From contig WGNB01000008.1 of assembly GCA_016124795.1 (NCBI GenBank), positions 1-44,662 of the forward strand: DNA of 44,662 bases, given 5' to 3'. Each line of letters begins with the position of its first letter. Position 1 is the first letter of the stretch. The DNA is from Rhodopseudomonas sp. GTDB lineage: Bacteria; Pseudomonadota; Alphaproteobacteria; Rhizobiales; Xanthobacteraceae. Made by a program: the position numbers and the translations under genes. Below are positions 16,460-26,038 of this stretch, piece after piece. The notes under the pieces are model-generated. The model had not been told where the DNA came from. It saw only the letters and a list, made by a program, of their open reading frames with translations, and searched no databases.

Positions 16460-17254
16460 TCACTTGCCTTCGTAGACCGGCTTGCGTTTTTCCAGGAAGG
16501 CTTTCATGCCTTCCTTCTGATCCTGGGTGGCGAACTGCAACTGGAACGCCTTGCGCTCGAGCATCAGCGCGGTCTCCAGCGGTGCGTTCAGGCCGGCATT
16601 GACCAATTCCTTGATCTGCAACACCGAAACCGCCGGCATCGCGGCAATTTCCTTTGCCGTCTCGAGCGCCCGCGCCAAAGCTTCGCCGGACGGCGCGACT
16701 TCGCCGACAATGCCCATGGCAAGGGCGTCGGTCGCGCTGAACATGCGCCCGGTCATCAGCAACAGCATCGCCCGCTGCCGCCCGACCAGCCGCGCCAATT
16801 TCTGGGTGCCGCCGCCGCCAGCCAAAATCCCGAGTTTCACTTCCGGCAAACCGAGCTTGGCACTCTCGCCGGCCACGATGATGTCGGCGCAAAGCGCCAG
16901 TTCGAAGCCGCCGCCAAGCGCGTAGCCTTCGATCGCGGCGATCACCGGCTTCGAACAATCCATGATGATGCGCCAGTATTGCTGGATATTGCGCGTCATG
17001 ATCTCGATCGGTCCGGCCTGCGCCATGTCGGCAATATCCGCGCCGGCGGCAAAGACCTTGTCCGAACCGGTGATGATCAGACAGCGGGCTTTCGGATCGG
17101 CGGCATAAGCAAGGATTTCAGCCGCCAGCCGTTGACGAATTTCCAGATTAAGCGCGTTGCGCACCGCCGGACGATTGAGCCGCAGCACAATGATGTCCTC
17201 GGTCGGACGCTCGACCAGAAGACAATCCGGTTCCTGCATGGCGTTTGCGGTCAT
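16460..17254 (-). CDS. Enoyl-CoA hydratase (crotonase family)
   Basis: 264 residues from ATG 17254 (MTANAMQEPD); the frame extends 28 codons upstream without family similarity. The crotonase fold shows VFAAGADIADM (oxyanion hole, about 68-77), GYALGGGFELAL with Glu at about 118, and GLPEVKLGILAGGGGTQ with Glu at about 138. Both glutamates are needed for hydration, so this is a true hydratase rather than an isomerase or hydrolase. It adds water to a trans-2-enoyl-CoA, giving the substrate for the dehydrogenase encoded directly downstream. PaaF-like in pattern, but no other phenylacetate genes are in the window. Confidence 0.92.
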   Translation of the reverse strand: MTANAMQEPDCLLVERPTEDIIVLRLNRPAVRNALNLEIRQRLAAEILAYAADPKARCLIITGSDKVFAAGADIADMAQAGPIEIMTRNIQQYWRIIMDCSKPVIAAIEGYALGGGFELALCADIIVAGESAKLGLPEVKLGILAGGGGTQKLARLVGRQRAMLLLMTGRMFSATDALAMGIVGEVAPSGEALARALETAKEIAAMPAVSVLQIKELVNAGLNAPLETALMLERKAFQLQFATQDQKEGMKAFLEKRKPVYEGK

Positions 17255-17407
17255 AGTGCTGGGCTCCAAACGATCGCCGCGGCAACCGCTGGCGGAGGCT
17301 GATGCGGCAGTACCCCGCAACGCGAGGCACGCCGGCAAGGTCGTAACTACGCTTTTTTGACTATCATGCGGCCGGGCGAGTTGCCAATTCCGGTTCGGCG
17401 ATAAGAC

Positions 17408-18235
17408 CTAACCGCGCCGCGTCAACGCACCGGTGAGCAACTTGCGGCATTCGACCAATTCGTGCAGCGCGGCGTGCAGCTTGCGGACATCGTCGCGGCC
17501 AAGATGGCGGGCCGATTGCTCCACCGGACTCTGGACTTGCGTCGGATGCTGCGGCAAGGGTTGACCGCGCGCCGCAACCGGCATCGGCCGCACCGGCGCC
17601 GCGGGCACAGGCTCCGATCCCATCGCATCATCGTCGTCCGGTTCGAAATCATCCGATTCCGGACGCTTCGGTTCCGGCCTGGCCGGTTCGAAATTGACAC
17701 GACGCTCCGCCGTGCCATGGCCGAGCCGATCGTCGGGATCGATGCGCGGCATCGGCGCCGACTGCAACGGCGGGTCGCGCCGGGCCTCGACATCGTCCTC
17801 ACGATCGCCAAGATCGCGGCCAAGCAGCGACGCCAGCCGGCCGCCCAGACCGCGCGGCTCCAGCAGAACCTCGTCCGGCATCGTCTCGTCGATGACATCG
17901 GCGTCAGCATCATAGTCATCACTGACGTGATCATCGCCGGCGCGATGCGGCTGCGCCGCGCCATCGCGCCAGACCGCCTGTACGAAACCGACGCCCTGCT
18001 CGCGCAAAATCCTTTGCACGCCACGAATGGTATAGCCTTCGCCGTAAAGCAGATGCTTGATGCCGCGCAGGAGATCGATGTCATCCGGCCGGTAATAGCG
18101 GCGACCGCCGCCGCGCTTCATCGGCTTGATGTCGCGAAAGCGGCTTTCCCAGAAGCGCAGTACATGCTGCGGCAGGTCAAGTTCGTCCGCCACTTCACTG
18201 ATGGTGCGAAATGCGTCCGGCGCCTTGCGATCCAA
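17408..18235 (-). CDS. MerR-family transcriptional regulator with long disordered tail
   Basis: About 275 residues. The winged-helix MerR domain fills residues 8-85: [22 protein letters not shown], then [20 protein letters not shown] and [16 protein letters not shown]. The remaining two thirds are rich in Asp, Pro, Arg and Gln, look disordered, and end in a short helical piece ([19 protein letters not shown]). The only in-frame start is a TTG at 18235, preceded by GAGG at good spacing. The gene follows ihfA by 47 bases, an order conserved in Rhizobiales. There are no metal-binding cysteines of the classical MerR effector type except one near the C-terminus, so the signal is unknown. Confidence 0.87.
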   Translation of the reverse strand: MDRKAPDAFRTISEVADELDLPQHVLRFWESRFRDIKPMKRGGGRRYYRPDDIDLLRGIKHLLYGEGYTIRGVQRILREQGVGFVQAVWRDGAAQPHRAGDDHVSDDYDADADVIDETMPDEVLLEPRGLGGRLASLLGRDLGDREDDVEARRDPPLQSAPMPRIDPDDRLGHGTAERRVNFEPARPEPKRPESDDFEPDDDDAMGSEPVPAAPVRPMPVAARGQPLPQHPTQVQSPVEQSARHLGRDDVRKLHAALHELVECRKLLTGALTRRG

Positions 18236-18282
18236 AGCTGCCTCACTTCCCGTTCGACCCAGACGCTTCTACCGCAACCCGA

Positions 18283-18603
18283 TCAAGCGTGCTCGGCTTC
18301 GTCGGCAACGTCATGACCATTGATACGCTGCTTGAGGATCGCCGACGGCTTGAACACCATCACGCGACGCGGCGATATCGGGACCTCCTTGCCGGTCTTG
18401 GGGTTGCGCCCAATCCGCTGGCCCTTCTTGCGCACAACAAACGAACCAAACGACGATAGCTTCACCGTTTCGCCACGCTCAAGGCAGTCGGTGATCTCTT
18501 TGAGCACCAACTCGACAAGCGATGCGGATTCCGTGAGCGAAAGACCTACCTTCTGGTAGACCGCTTCGCACAAATCCGCCCTCGTTACTGTTTTACCGGT
18601 CAT
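18283..18603 (-). CDS. ihfA: Integration host factor subunit alpha
   Basis: 106 residues from ATG 18603 ([21 protein letters not shown]); the open frame begins 24 codons earlier but homology starts here. The HU/IHF fold is complete: [24 protein letters not shown], then the DNA-intercalating arm with [23 protein letters not shown], whose proline (in NPKTG) inserts between base pairs to bend DNA. It pairs with IhfB (not in this window) to shape promoters, recombination sites and the nucleoid. It lies between fabH and merR, as in relatives. Confidence 0.96.
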   Translation of the reverse strand: MTGKTVTRADLCEAVYQKVGLSLTESASLVELVLKEITDCLERGETVKLSSFGSFVVRKKGQRIGRNPKTGKEVPISPRRVMVFKPSAILKQRINGHDVADEAEHA

Positions 18604-18742
18604 CGCCCAGCCCAACCCCCGGCGAAGATATCTCGCTGAATTATCGACGATATTAGCTTCAACACAGCCGGTCAACGACGGATTTGGTCGCTAGAGGCCA
18701 CTCGGTTTAAGAATTATCACCAAGATCAGGATACCTCTACGC

Positions 18743-19720
18743 TTACCAGCGAAGCAGCGCCGAGCCCCAGGTAAAGCCCCCGCCCATCGCTTCCAGCAGG
18801 ATCAGGTTGCCACGCTTGATGCGACGATCGGCAACCGCGTCGGCCAGCGCCAGCGGGATCGAAGCCGCTGACGTGTTACCGTGCCGATCGACCGTAATCA
18901 CCACTTTCTCCGGCGAAATCCCGAGTTTATGGGCCGAGCCGTCGATAATACGCTTATTGGCCTGATGCGGCACGAACCAGTCGATATCCGCCGCGGTGAC
19001 GCCGGTGGCTTTGAAGGCGTCGTAAATCACGTCGGTGATCATCGCCACGGCGTGCTTAAAGACCTCGCGGCCTTCCATGCGCAGGTGTCCCACAGTCTGG
19101 GTAGAGGAGACACCACCGTCGACATAAAGCTTGGACTTGTGCTTGCCATCCGAACGCAAATGGGTGGTCAGCACGCCGCGGTCCGCGGCATCGCCGGGCT
19201 GCTCCTGCGCCTCCAGCACCAGCGCGCCAGCGCCGTCGCCGAACAGCACGCAGGTGGTGCGATCGTTCCAGTCGAGAATCCGCGAGAAAGTCTCAGCGCC
19301 GATCACCAGAGCGCGCTTGTGGGCGCCGGTACGCAACATGCTGTCGGCGACCGCCAGCGCATAGACGAAGCCGGAGCACACCGCCTGCAGATCGAACGCC
19401 GCGCCCTGGCTGATGCCGAGACCATGCTGGACGGTCACTGCGGTCGCCGGGAAAGTCTGGTCGGGCGTCGAGGTCGCCAGAATAATCAGGTCGATGGTGT
19501 CGGCCTCGACATGGGCATGTGCGAGCGCGGCCCGCGCCGCATGCAGCGCCAGATCCGAAGTCAATTCGCCGGGCGCCGCGATGTGGCGCTCGCGAATACC
19601 GGTGCGCTGGACGATCCACTCATCGGTGGTCTGCACCGATCCTGCCAATTCGTCATTGGATAAAATTCGCGCGGGAAGATAGCCGCCGCAGCCCAGCACC
19701 ACAGAACGCAATTGGGTCAC
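18743..19720 (-). CDS. fabH: 3-oxoacyl-ACP synthase III (KASIII)
   Basis: 325 residues, the standard FabH length. It condenses acetyl-CoA with malonyl-ACP to start fatty acid synthesis. The Cys-His-Asn catalytic set is intact: AVCSGF (Cys115), [10 protein letters not shown] (His252) and [10 protein letters not shown] (Asn282). The start is a GTG at 19720 whose GTGA overlaps the plsX stop TGA by 4 bases, so the two proteins are translationally coupled and made together, as in most bacteria, linking phospholipid and fatty acid initiation. Confidence 0.97.
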   Translation of the reverse strand: MTQLRSVVLGCGGYLPARILSNDELAGSVQTTDEWIVQRTGIRERHIAAPGELTSDLALHAARAALAHAHVEADTIDLIILATSTPDQTFPATAVTVQHGLGISQGAAFDLQAVCSGFVYALAVADSMLRTGAHKRALVIGAETFSRILDWNDRTTCVLFGDGAGALVLEAQEQPGDAADRGVLTTHLRSDGKHKSKLYVDGGVSSTQTVGHLRMEGREVFKHAVAMITDVIYDAFKATGVTAADIDWFVPHQANKRIIDGSAHKLGISPEKVVITVDRHGNTSAASIPLALADAVADRRIKRGNLILLEAMGGGFTWGSALLRW

Positions 19721-20817
19721 TTGGCCGCTCCGCTCACTTGCTCACCCGATGGGCCGGACTGTTCGGCCGTCGGCTCGTTGACGTCGGTGGCGCGGGCTTG
19801 CAGATCGCGCGCCATCGACTGGCCGATCTTGGCGAGAAGTTCGTATCGGATCATATCGTATCCCATGTCGATAGCCGCGGCGAAACCCTCGGCATCGGCG
19901 CCGCCGTGACTCTTGATGACAACGCCATTCAGACCGAGAAAGACTCCGCCATTGGCTTTACGCGGGTCCATTTTTTCACGCAGCGTCTGGAACGCCTGAC
20001 GCGCCAACAGATAACCAAGCCGCGCCATCCAGGTTCGGTTCATAGCCGCACGCAGATACTGTGCGAACTGACGCGCCGTGCCTTCCGCGGTCTTCAGCGC
20101 GATATTGCCGGCAAAGCCCTCGGTGACGACAACGTCGACGGTGCCCTTGCCGATATCGTCGCCCTCAACGAAGCCGCGATAATCAAGATGCGGGAATTTG
20201 CCTTCGCGCAGGATACGGCCGGCCTCGCGCACCTGTTCGAGACCCTTGACCTCCTCGACGCCGATATTCAGCAGACCGACGGTCGGCCGTTCGATGTCGA
20301 ACAGCACGCGCGCCATCGCCGAGCCCATGGTGGCGAGGTGAACCAAATGAAATTCATCGGCGCCGATCGAGGCGCCGACGTCCAGCACCACCGATTCACC
20401 CTTAAGAGTCGGCCACAGGCCGGCGATCGCCGGGCGGTCGATGCCCTCGATCATCTTGAGGTTGAAGCGCGACATCGCCATCAACGCGCCGGTGTTGCCG
20501 GCCGAGACCGCGACATCGGCCTCACCTTTCTTGACGGCGTCGATTGCCAGCCACATCGACGACTTGCCGCGACCATAGCGCAAGGCCTGGCTCGGCTTGT
20601 CATCCATTCGGATGGATACATCGGTATGGGTGAAGGTGGAGCGCGCCTTCAGCCTTGGCAGCTTGTCGAGCAACGGCTCGACCACGGCCTGGTCGCCGAA
20701 CAACAGGAATTCGGTGTCCGGATGACGCACCAACGCCAGATCGGCGCCCGGCAGGACTACCGACGCGCCATGATCGCCGCCCATGACGTCTACTGCGATG
20801 CGGACATTATCTGGCAT
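19717..20817 (-). CDS. plsX: Phosphate acyltransferase PlsX
   Basis: 366 residues, slightly longer than usual because of a charged, Gly/Pro-containing tail after residue 345 ([17 protein letters not shown]). PlsX converts acyl-ACP to acyl-phosphate, the acyl donor for PlsY in membrane phospholipid synthesis. Family marks are [12 protein letters not shown] at the start, [11 protein letters not shown] near 104, [15 protein letters not shown] near 137 and [13 protein letters not shown] near 222. The 215 bases before it (20818-21032) hold no rpmF, which separates DUF177 from plsX in many other bacteria. Confidence 0.97.
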   Translation of the reverse strand: MPDNVRIAVDVMGGDHGASVVLPGADLALVRHPDTEFLLFGDQAVVEPLLDKLPRLKARSTFTHTDVSIRMDDKPSQALRYGRGKSSMWLAIDAVKKGEADVAVSAGNTGALMAMSRFNLKMIEGIDRPAIAGLWPTLKGESVVLDVGASIGADEFHLVHLATMGSAMARVLFDIERPTVGLLNIGVEEVKGLEQVREAGRILREGKFPHLDYRGFVEGDDIGKGTVDVVVTEGFAGNIALKTAEGTARQFAQYLRAAMNRTWMARLGYLLARQAFQTLREKMDPRKANGGVFLGLNGVVIKSHGGADAEGFAAAIDMGYDMIRYELLAKIGQSMARDLQARATDVNEPTAEQSGPSGEQVSGAAK

Positions 20818-21032
20818 GAAGAGAATGCACTCTGGTCGAACCCGATCGGAAGGAGACAGCCGGGCACCGGCTTAGTGAAATCGTCTGACAGGCAGCACCG
20901 GGGGCGGTATCACCTTGACCGCCGGAAGCTTTCTCGTCGACTGGCGATGCACGAAGGGGAACATACCCCCTCGCGCGCCCCTGACAAGCCGGTTCTGCCA
21001 GTTATCATCGGCCGGCAGCATGCCGCCCGAAA

Positions 21033-21704
21033 TCACGTCCGATCGCCTCCGGAACGGTCCTTGAGCGCCGCCAGGGCCGCAAACGGGTGCGGCGTGTCGT
21101 CTTCAACCGCTGGCGGGGCGAATTCGACACCGGCTTTGCGCGGATAAGGATCGATTCCGAGGATCAGAAACTCGGTGGCGATCGCGCCGAGATCGATGGT
21201 GCCGCCGATCAGCGGCTCCGGCGCGTCGTCGTCTGCCGCCTGACGATGCAGGTCCCGATCGCCGGCAGCCGTATCGTCCGAGGCCGATTCGGCAAAGTCG
21301 ATCTCGACCGGCTCGTCGACCTCGTTTTCGATCGGCTCCAGCGTGACGACACAGGTCTGGCCAACGACAGCCCGCACCCGACCGGTGACATGGACCAACT
21401 CGTGGCTGCCGTCTTCGGACAACCGCAGCGCCAGGTCGAGCGTGGCGGTCAGGTCGCGCACAAAGCGGACTTCGGCCAACGCGGCGATGGCGGCGCAGGC
21501 CTCGGGGGTGGCGTGGAGGTCACGGTGCAGACCGTCATCGGGGATGGTGTCGACGGCCAGCGGCACGCTCCAGGGCAGACTGGCGGGAGGGCTGGCGAGT
21601 AGGCCGGACGCCGGCGGCGCATCGCCGCCGCTGTCGCGCCCGCCGACCGAACGCGGCTGCCGGGGGGCGCCTTTCGACGCGGGGTTTTTGGCTTTTTTGC
21701 TCAT
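21033..21704 (-). CDS. DUF177 (YceD-like) protein, large-subunit rRNA accumulation factor family
   Basis: 223 residues. The N-terminus is basic and disordered; the DUF177 domain starts about residue 60. Key marks are VVGQTCVVTLEPIENEVDE (about 114-132), with the cysteine that in many homologues belongs to a CxxC pair, and IATEFLILGIDPYPRKAGVEF (about 178-198) followed by HPFAALAALK at the end. In E. coli and plants the family is needed for 23S rRNA or ribosomal large-subunit accumulation. It precedes plsX and fabH on the same strand, which is its usual setting. Confidence 0.88.
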   Translation of the reverse strand: MSKKAKNPASKGAPRQPRSVGGRDSGGDAPPASGLLASPPASLPWSVPLAVDTIPDDGLHRDLHATPEACAAIAALAEVRFVRDLTATLDLALRLSEDGSHELVHVTGRVRAVVGQTCVVTLEPIENEVDEPVEIDFAESASDDTAAGDRDLHRQAADDDAPEPLIGGTIDLGAIATEFLILGIDPYPRKAGVEFAPPAVEDDTPHPFAALAALKDRSGGDRT

Positions 21705-21767
21705 CTTGGTCCGGTTATATCGTCTGTGATGCGGGCTGTCGCCACCGTGCGGCTGGCGGCCGACGCC

Positions 21768-22310
21768 TCAGGCCGCCGCGGCGGCCGGCACGGGAAAGCG
21801 CAATTGCCCGGCCGCGATCCCGGCCAGTTCCTGGCCGCGCAGCTCACGTACCGCGTCCCGCGTATAGGCCGCAAGCCGTGCCACCAGAGCGGGGTCAACC
21901 GGGGCGCCGCCGTAAACGTTCCGGGACAGGGCCTCGATCAATGCCCGGTCGTCGCCGGCCGACAGCGCCGCCGCATAAGCCTGCGACCGGCCATAGAAAG
22001 CCTCGCCCATGCGCCGCATTTCCTTCGGCACCTTGAGGTCGCTGATCCCCATTTCACGCAGGTTGTCATCCATATCCTGGCAAAAACGGTCGAAAAGCGC
22101 CTGCCCCGGGCTTTCCAGCCGGCCATCGACGGTCAAACGGTCGAGCACCAGCGCCAGATGCAGCAACACCAGGTCGAAACGGCCATTAATCGTGTCCGCC
22201 ACCGCAAAATCGCGGTAAAAGCTCGGCAATCGCGCCTGCGCCACGATCATGCCATACAGGGTCGAAATGGTGTCGGGCCGCTGGTCGCGGCGAAAAAGAG
22301 AAAATACCAT
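21768..22310 (-). CDS. Ubiquinol-cytochrome c chaperone (CBP3/UQCC1 family)
   Basis: 180 residues from ATG 22310 (MVFSLFRRDQRPDTI); the open frame runs 27 codons further upstream with no family likeness. The CBP3 domain is recognised by STLYGMIVAQARLPSFYRDF near 15-34, DLVLLHLALVLDRL near 46-59 and RFCQDMDDNLREMGISDLKV near 75-95, ending with VPKEMRRMGEAFYGR. Mitochondrial homologues assist synthesis and assembly of cytochrome b in the bc1 complex; a similar role in the inner membrane is likely here. It is divergent from bamE, an arrangement conserved in Rhizobiales. Confidence 0.87.
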   Translation of the reverse strand: MVFSLFRRDQRPDTISTLYGMIVAQARLPSFYRDFAVADTINGRFDLVLLHLALVLDRLTVDGRLESPGQALFDRFCQDMDDNLREMGISDLKVPKEMRRMGEAFYGRSQAYAAALSAGDDRALIEALSRNVYGGAPVDPALVARLAAYTRDAVRELRGQELAGIAAGQLRFPVPAAAAA

Positions 22311-22478
22311 TGTCCAGCTTCGCCGGCCTCGGTTGCCCAAGGCCGGTTTAGTCAATGACCGCGCCGATGCAAAGGGCGAATTAAGGGCCATGACGGAACC
22401 GGGCGATTTGCGTTACACGGCATTTTCGGCACGATATCGGCCGGCAGGCGATACCGGCCAACAGGCAAAGTGAGCTTC

Positions 22479-22964
22479 ATGAAGACGACGATTGCGTTGC
22501 GAGCCCCTTCCCCGTCCGGCGCGACCCGACGCTTTGGCCCGGCCGTCATCCTGGCCTGCGCGCTGACCGCGGCGGCCGCGCTGGGCGGCTGCGGCAGCTT
22601 CAGCGAGACCTTGCAACGCGGCTACGTCCTGCCCGAGGGCGCGCTCGAACAGATCCCGGTCGGCGCGACCCAGGAACAGGTGCTGATCGTGCTCGGCACG
22701 CCCTCGACCGTCGCGACCGTCAATGGCGAGGCCTTCTATTACATCTCGCAGAAGGCAGAGCGCGCCGCCGCCTTCATGCCGCACGAGGTTATCGATCAGC
22801 GAGTGATCGCGGTCTATTTCGACAAGGACCGCCGGGTAACGCGGCTGGCCAATTACGGTCTCAAGGACGGCAAGGTCTTCGACTACATGACCCAGACCAC
22901 CGAAACCGGCGGCGAACGTCTGAACTATCTGCGCGGCATCTTCCGCAACATGAAGCTGTGGTAG
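22479..22964 (+). CDS. bamE: Outer membrane assembly factor BamE (OmlA/SmpA lipoprotein)
   Basis: About 161 residues from ATG 22479 ([10 protein letters not shown]); a GTG three codons upstream is also in frame. An extended N-terminus leads to a hydrophobic stretch ([19 protein letters not shown]) with the lipobox LGGC near residue 40, so the mature protein is lipid-anchored at that Cys. The BamE domain is visible in [18 protein letters not shown] near 62-78 and [21 protein letters not shown] near 108-128. It supports the BamA complex that inserts beta-barrel proteins in the outer membrane. An intrinsic terminator follows at 23001. Confidence 0.93.
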   Translation: MKTTIALRAPSPSGATRRFGPAVILACALTAAAALGGCGSFSETLQRGYVLPEGALEQIPVGATQEQVLIVLGTPSTVATVNGEAFYYISQKAERAAAFMPHEVIDQRVIAVYFDKDRRVTRLANYGLKDGKVFDYMTQTTETGGERLNYLRGIFRNMKLW

Positions 22965-23000
22965 CGCCACGACCGGCGGCGCATCGCCCCGAACGCAAAA

Positions 23001-23031
23001 AGGCCCGCGCATCGCGCGGGCCTTTGTTTTT
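23001..23031 (+). terminator. Intrinsic terminator after bamE
   Basis: AGGCCCGCGC (23001-23010) pairs perfectly with GCGCGGGCCT (23014-23023) across a 3-base loop, followed by TTGTTTTT. It lies 36 bases after the bamE stop. Confidence 0.92.
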
Positions 23032-23051
23032 ATCCGCTTCGAGAACCGCCG

Positions 23052-23082
23052 CGTCATGCCCGGCCCAAGGCCGGGCATGACG
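23052..23082. repeat. Perfect intergenic palindrome (CGTCATGCCCGGCC)
   Basis: A 14-base perfect inverted repeat with a 3-base spacer (23052-23065 and 23069-23082), 9 bases after the H+-pyrophosphatase stop on the minus strand. It belongs to the GTCATGCCCGGC family of palindromes scattered through Rhizobiales genomes (from memory). It has no T-run, though it could protect 3' ends of the convergent messages. Confidence 0.75.
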
Positions 23083-23091
23083 GCATGGCGA

Positions 23092-25224
23092 TTAGTGCGC
23101 CAGGATCGCCAGCAGCAGCAAGGCCACGATGTTGGTGATCTTGATCGCCGGGTTGACGGCGGGACCCGCCGTGTCCTTGTAGGGATCGCCGACAGTGTCG
23201 CCGGTCACCGACGCCTTGTGCGCTTCGCCACCCTTGAGGTGCTTGACGCCATCCTTGTCGGTGAAGCCATCCTCGAACGACTTCTTGGCGTTGTCCCAGG
23301 CGCCGCCGCCCGAGGTCATCGAGATCGCGACGAACAGGCCGTTGACGATCACGCCGAGCAGCGACGCGCCGAGCGCGGCGAAGGCGTTGGCCTTCGAACC
23401 CGAGGCCCACAGCACGCCGAAGTAGACGACGATCGGCGCCAGCACCGGCAACAGCGACGGCACGATCATTTCCTTGATCGCCGCCTTGGTCAGCAGATCG
23501 ACCGCCCGGGCATAATCGGGCTTCGAGGTGCCGGCCATGATGCCGGTGTTTTCGCGGAACTGACGACGCACTTCCTCGACCACCGAACCGGCCGCCCGGC
23601 CGACCGCGGTCATCGCGATGCCGCCGAACAGATACGGGATCAGACCGCCGAAGATCAGACCGGCGACGACATAGGGGTTCGACAGATCGAAGGAGATCAC
23701 GCCGATACCCTTGAAGTAGGCGACGCCTTCCTTGGTGAAGGCGGCGATGTCGTTGGTATAGGCGGCAAACAGCACCAGCGCGCCGAGGCCCGCCGAACCG
23801 ATGGCATAGCCCTTGGTGACGGCCTTGGTGGTGTTGCCGACGGCGTCGAGCGCGTCGGTATTGTGCCGCACTTCCTTCGGCAGGCCGGACATTTCGGCAA
23901 TGCCGCCGGCATTGTCGGTGACCGGACCGAAGGCGTCGAGCGCGACGATCATGCCGGCGATGCCGAGCATCGTCGTCACGGCGATCGCGGTGCCGTAAAG
24001 ACCGCCGAGCTGATAGGTCGAGATGATGCCGGCAACGATCACGATCGCGGGCATCGCGGTCGACTCGAGCGATACCGCCAGCCCCTGAATCACGTTGGTG
24101 CCGTGACCGGTGACCGAGGCTTGCGCGATCGACACCACCGGACGCTTGCCGGTGCCGGTGTAGTACTCGGTGATCCAGACGATCAGACCGGTGATGACCA
24201 GACCGAGCACGCCGCAGATGAACAGGTTGGAACCGACGATCGGCATACCGTTGGCGGTGCCGATCTTGCCCCAGCCAATCAGGTAGTGAGTGGCGATGGC
24301 CAGGCCGCCGATCGACAGCACGCCGCCGACGATCAGACCCTTGTACAGCGCGCCCATGATCGAACCGTTGGCGCTGAGCTTGACGAAGAAGGTGCCGACG
24401 ATCGAGGTCACGATGCAGGCCGCGCAGATCGCCAGCGGATACAGCATCGCCGAGGCCAGGATCGGCTGACCGACGAAGAAGATCGCGCCGAGCACCATGG
24501 TGGCGACCACGGTCACCGCATAGGTCTCGAACAAGTCGGCCGCCATGCCGGCGCAATCGCCGACGTTGTCACCGACGTTGTCGGCGATGGTGGCCGGGTT
24601 GCGCGGATCGTCTTCCGGAATGCCGGCTTCGACCTTGCCGACCAGATCGGCGCCGACGTCGGCACCCTTGGTGAAGATGCCGCCGCCGAGACGGGCGAAG
24701 ATCGAGATCAGCGACGCGCCGAACGACAGCGCCACCAGCGCGTCGATGACGGTGCGGCTCTCCGGCGACAGGCCGAGCGGGCCGGTCAGCACGAGGTAGT
24801 AAACCGCGACGCCGAGCAGCGCGAGACCGGCCACCAGCAAACCGGTGACGGCGCCCGCCTTGAACGAGATGTCGAGACCGGCGGCCAGCGACTTGGCCGC
24901 GGCCTGGGCGGTGCGGACGTTGGCGCGCACCGACACGTTCATGCCGATGAAGCCGGCGACGCCCGACAGCACGGCGCCGATCAGGAAGCCGAGCGCGGTC
25001 AGGCTGCCGAGCAGGAACCAGAGCCCGATCAGCACAACGACGCCGACCATGCCGATGGTCATATATTGACGCTTGAGATAGGCTTGGGCGCCTTCGGCGA
25101 TCGCGGCCGCGATCTCCTGCATCTTGGCATTGCCGGCATCCGCCGACATCACCGACTGAATGGCCCAAATTCCATAGACGATCGACAACAGGCCGCAGCC
25201 TACGATCACCCATAATGTAGTCAT
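23092..25224 (-). CDS. hppA: Membrane-bound proton-translocating pyrophosphatase
   Basis: 710 residues with about 16 membrane helices. It couples hydrolysis of pyrophosphate to proton pumping. The substrate site is complete: [18 protein letters not shown] near 212-230, [18 protein letters not shown] just after, and the second Asp-rich set near the C-terminus ([16 protein letters not shown]). At the position that separates the two classes the sequence reads [12 protein letters not shown] with Lys467; Lys here (instead of Ala) marks K+-independent enzymes, so this should not need potassium. The structured repeat copy B lies about 390 bases upstream in the same direction. Confidence 0.96.
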   Translation of the reverse strand: MTTLWVIVGCGLLSIVYGIWAIQSVMSADAGNAKMQEIAAAIAEGAQAYLKRQYMTIGMVGVVVLIGLWFLLGSLTALGFLIGAVLSGVAGFIGMNVSVRANVRTAQAAAKSLAAGLDISFKAGAVTGLLVAGLALLGVAVYYLVLTGPLGLSPESRTVIDALVALSFGASLISIFARLGGGIFTKGADVGADLVGKVEAGIPEDDPRNPATIADNVGDNVGDCAGMAADLFETYAVTVVATMVLGAIFFVGQPILASAMLYPLAICAACIVTSIVGTFFVKLSANGSIMGALYKGLIVGGVLSIGGLAIATHYLIGWGKIGTANGMPIVGSNLFICGVLGLVITGLIVWITEYYTGTGKRPVVSIAQASVTGHGTNVIQGLAVSLESTAMPAIVIVAGIISTYQLGGLYGTAIAVTTMLGIAGMIVALDAFGPVTDNAGGIAEMSGLPKEVRHNTDALDAVGNTTKAVTKGYAIGSAGLGALVLFAAYTNDIAAFTKEGVAYFKGIGVISFDLSNPYVVAGLIFGGLIPYLFGGIAMTAVGRAAGSVVEEVRRQFRENTGIMAGTSKPDYARAVDLLTKAAIKEMIVPSLLPVLAPIVVYFGVLWASGSKANAFAALGASLLGVIVNGLFVAISMTSGGGAWDNAKKSFEDGFTDKDGVKHLKGGEAHKASVTGDTVGDPYKDTAGPAVNPAIKITNIVALLLLAILAH

Positions 25225-25617
25225 GGTTGTTTCATCCCCGATTTAAAGAAGAGCTGGCGGGAGATCGTCCCCCGACCCGGCGCCCGGACTGTCGAGGATG
25301 GCCGCTCTCGAAGGGGGCGCTTCACCTCAACCTGATAAATCGCGCGGACCATGCCAAAAACGTCGCAGCAAAGCAACGGCGGAAAGGCGCTGATTCCGTT
25401 GATCCTTTGGACGGTTGGGGACGACTCACCTCTTCGCGCGCCATTGGCTACTCGGCAAAGGCCAACCCACACGCGCTAATCGCGACAGTAAACAAACAAA
25501 CGCCAATGCTTCGCCGCGTCGTCAAACTTTCATATTATCGACTGAATTAACAAATAATCGGCGCGTTTCATCGCCCGTATTGTTCAAGGCCCCGGGCAGG
25601 CCGCCGCTATTATTTCA
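25225..25617. promoter_or_regulatory. Upstream region of hppA
   Basis: About 390 bases with no credible gene. The part at about 25480-25570 is clearly more AT-rich than its surroundings (for example the stretch around TCATATTATCGACTG at 25530-25545) and probably holds the hppA promoter on the minus strand, but no clean -35/-10 pair stands out. Transcripts from the promoter of repeat B would also enter here. Confidence 0.4.
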
Positions 25618-25910
25618 CCCTCAGAAAACACCGAGGGGTGGAGCGCCGCGTGGCGCCACATCGTGAACCGCACCATGCGAGGTGCGCGCGTCCTTTGGCG
25701 AAGGACGCTGCGCCCCGCGGCGCTCCACAGCGGTGTCTGACAGCGTCCGGGCCGCGCTTCTGGCGGCTGATCCGCTCTCGCGGGTAGCGCGCACCATCAG
25801 CCAGCTCCTGGCGGCAGGCCCTAGTGCCTGCGAGCGGAGCCCCGGCGCCGCCCGAGCGCCCGGGATTGCGTATCCCCCAGGCCCGCGGGCACCGCGCCCT
25901 GCTCCACCTC
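25618..25910 (-). repeat. Structured intergenic repeat, copy B (candidate non-coding RNA)
   Basis: Minus-strand counterpart of copy A at 1113-1397; best-conserved core 25742-25860, about 90% identical by eye. Read on the minus strand the same hairpins occur in the same order: P1 GGGAT 25872-25876 / ATCCC 25862-25866; P2 GCAGG 25827-25831 / CCTGC 25814-25818; P3 CCGC 25780-25783 / GCGG 25772-25775 with a GAGA loop; P4, a long branched stem with outer 13-base arms 25716-25728 and 25638-25650 and an inner hairpin 25701-25708 / 25688-25695; P5 CCCTC/GAGGG at 25618-25637. P1 and P4 use sequence unrelated to copy A, while P2 differs by a compensatory G-C to A-T change. Confidence 0.65.
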
Positions 25911-25953
25911 ACAACGCCTCATGAAGCGCCCTCGGATGAGCAGGACAGGAAGG

Positions 25954-25983
25954 ACTATAAGCATAGGACTAGTATCTCGTCAA
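25954..25983 (-). promoter_or_regulatory. Predicted sigma70-like promoter upstream of structured repeat B
   Basis: On the minus strand TTGACG (25978-25983) is followed after 18 bases by TATAGT (25954-25959), 5 of 6 matches in each box. The predicted start near 25947 lies about 35 bases before the repeat, mirroring the arrangement at copy A. Confidence 0.5.
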
Positions 25984-26038
25984 CAGATGCGCAGCGCCTC
26001 GATCCCGTGTATTTTCCACGGCGATAGTCCCCACCTCC

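Noticed and set aside
20818-21032. rpmF (ribosomal protein L32) between DUF177 and plsX
   Set aside because: The 215-base gap has no frame with L32 features.
23056-25215. Plus-strand 719-residue frame antisense to hppA
   Set aside because: Its His/Asp/Arg/Gly-rich composition is the usual shadow of a strongly coding high-GC gene; hppA on the other strand is certain.
25610-25912. Minus-strand 100-residue frame in repeat B
   Set aside because: Arg/Gly/Ala-rich translation of palindromic DNA with no match beyond the shared repeat core.
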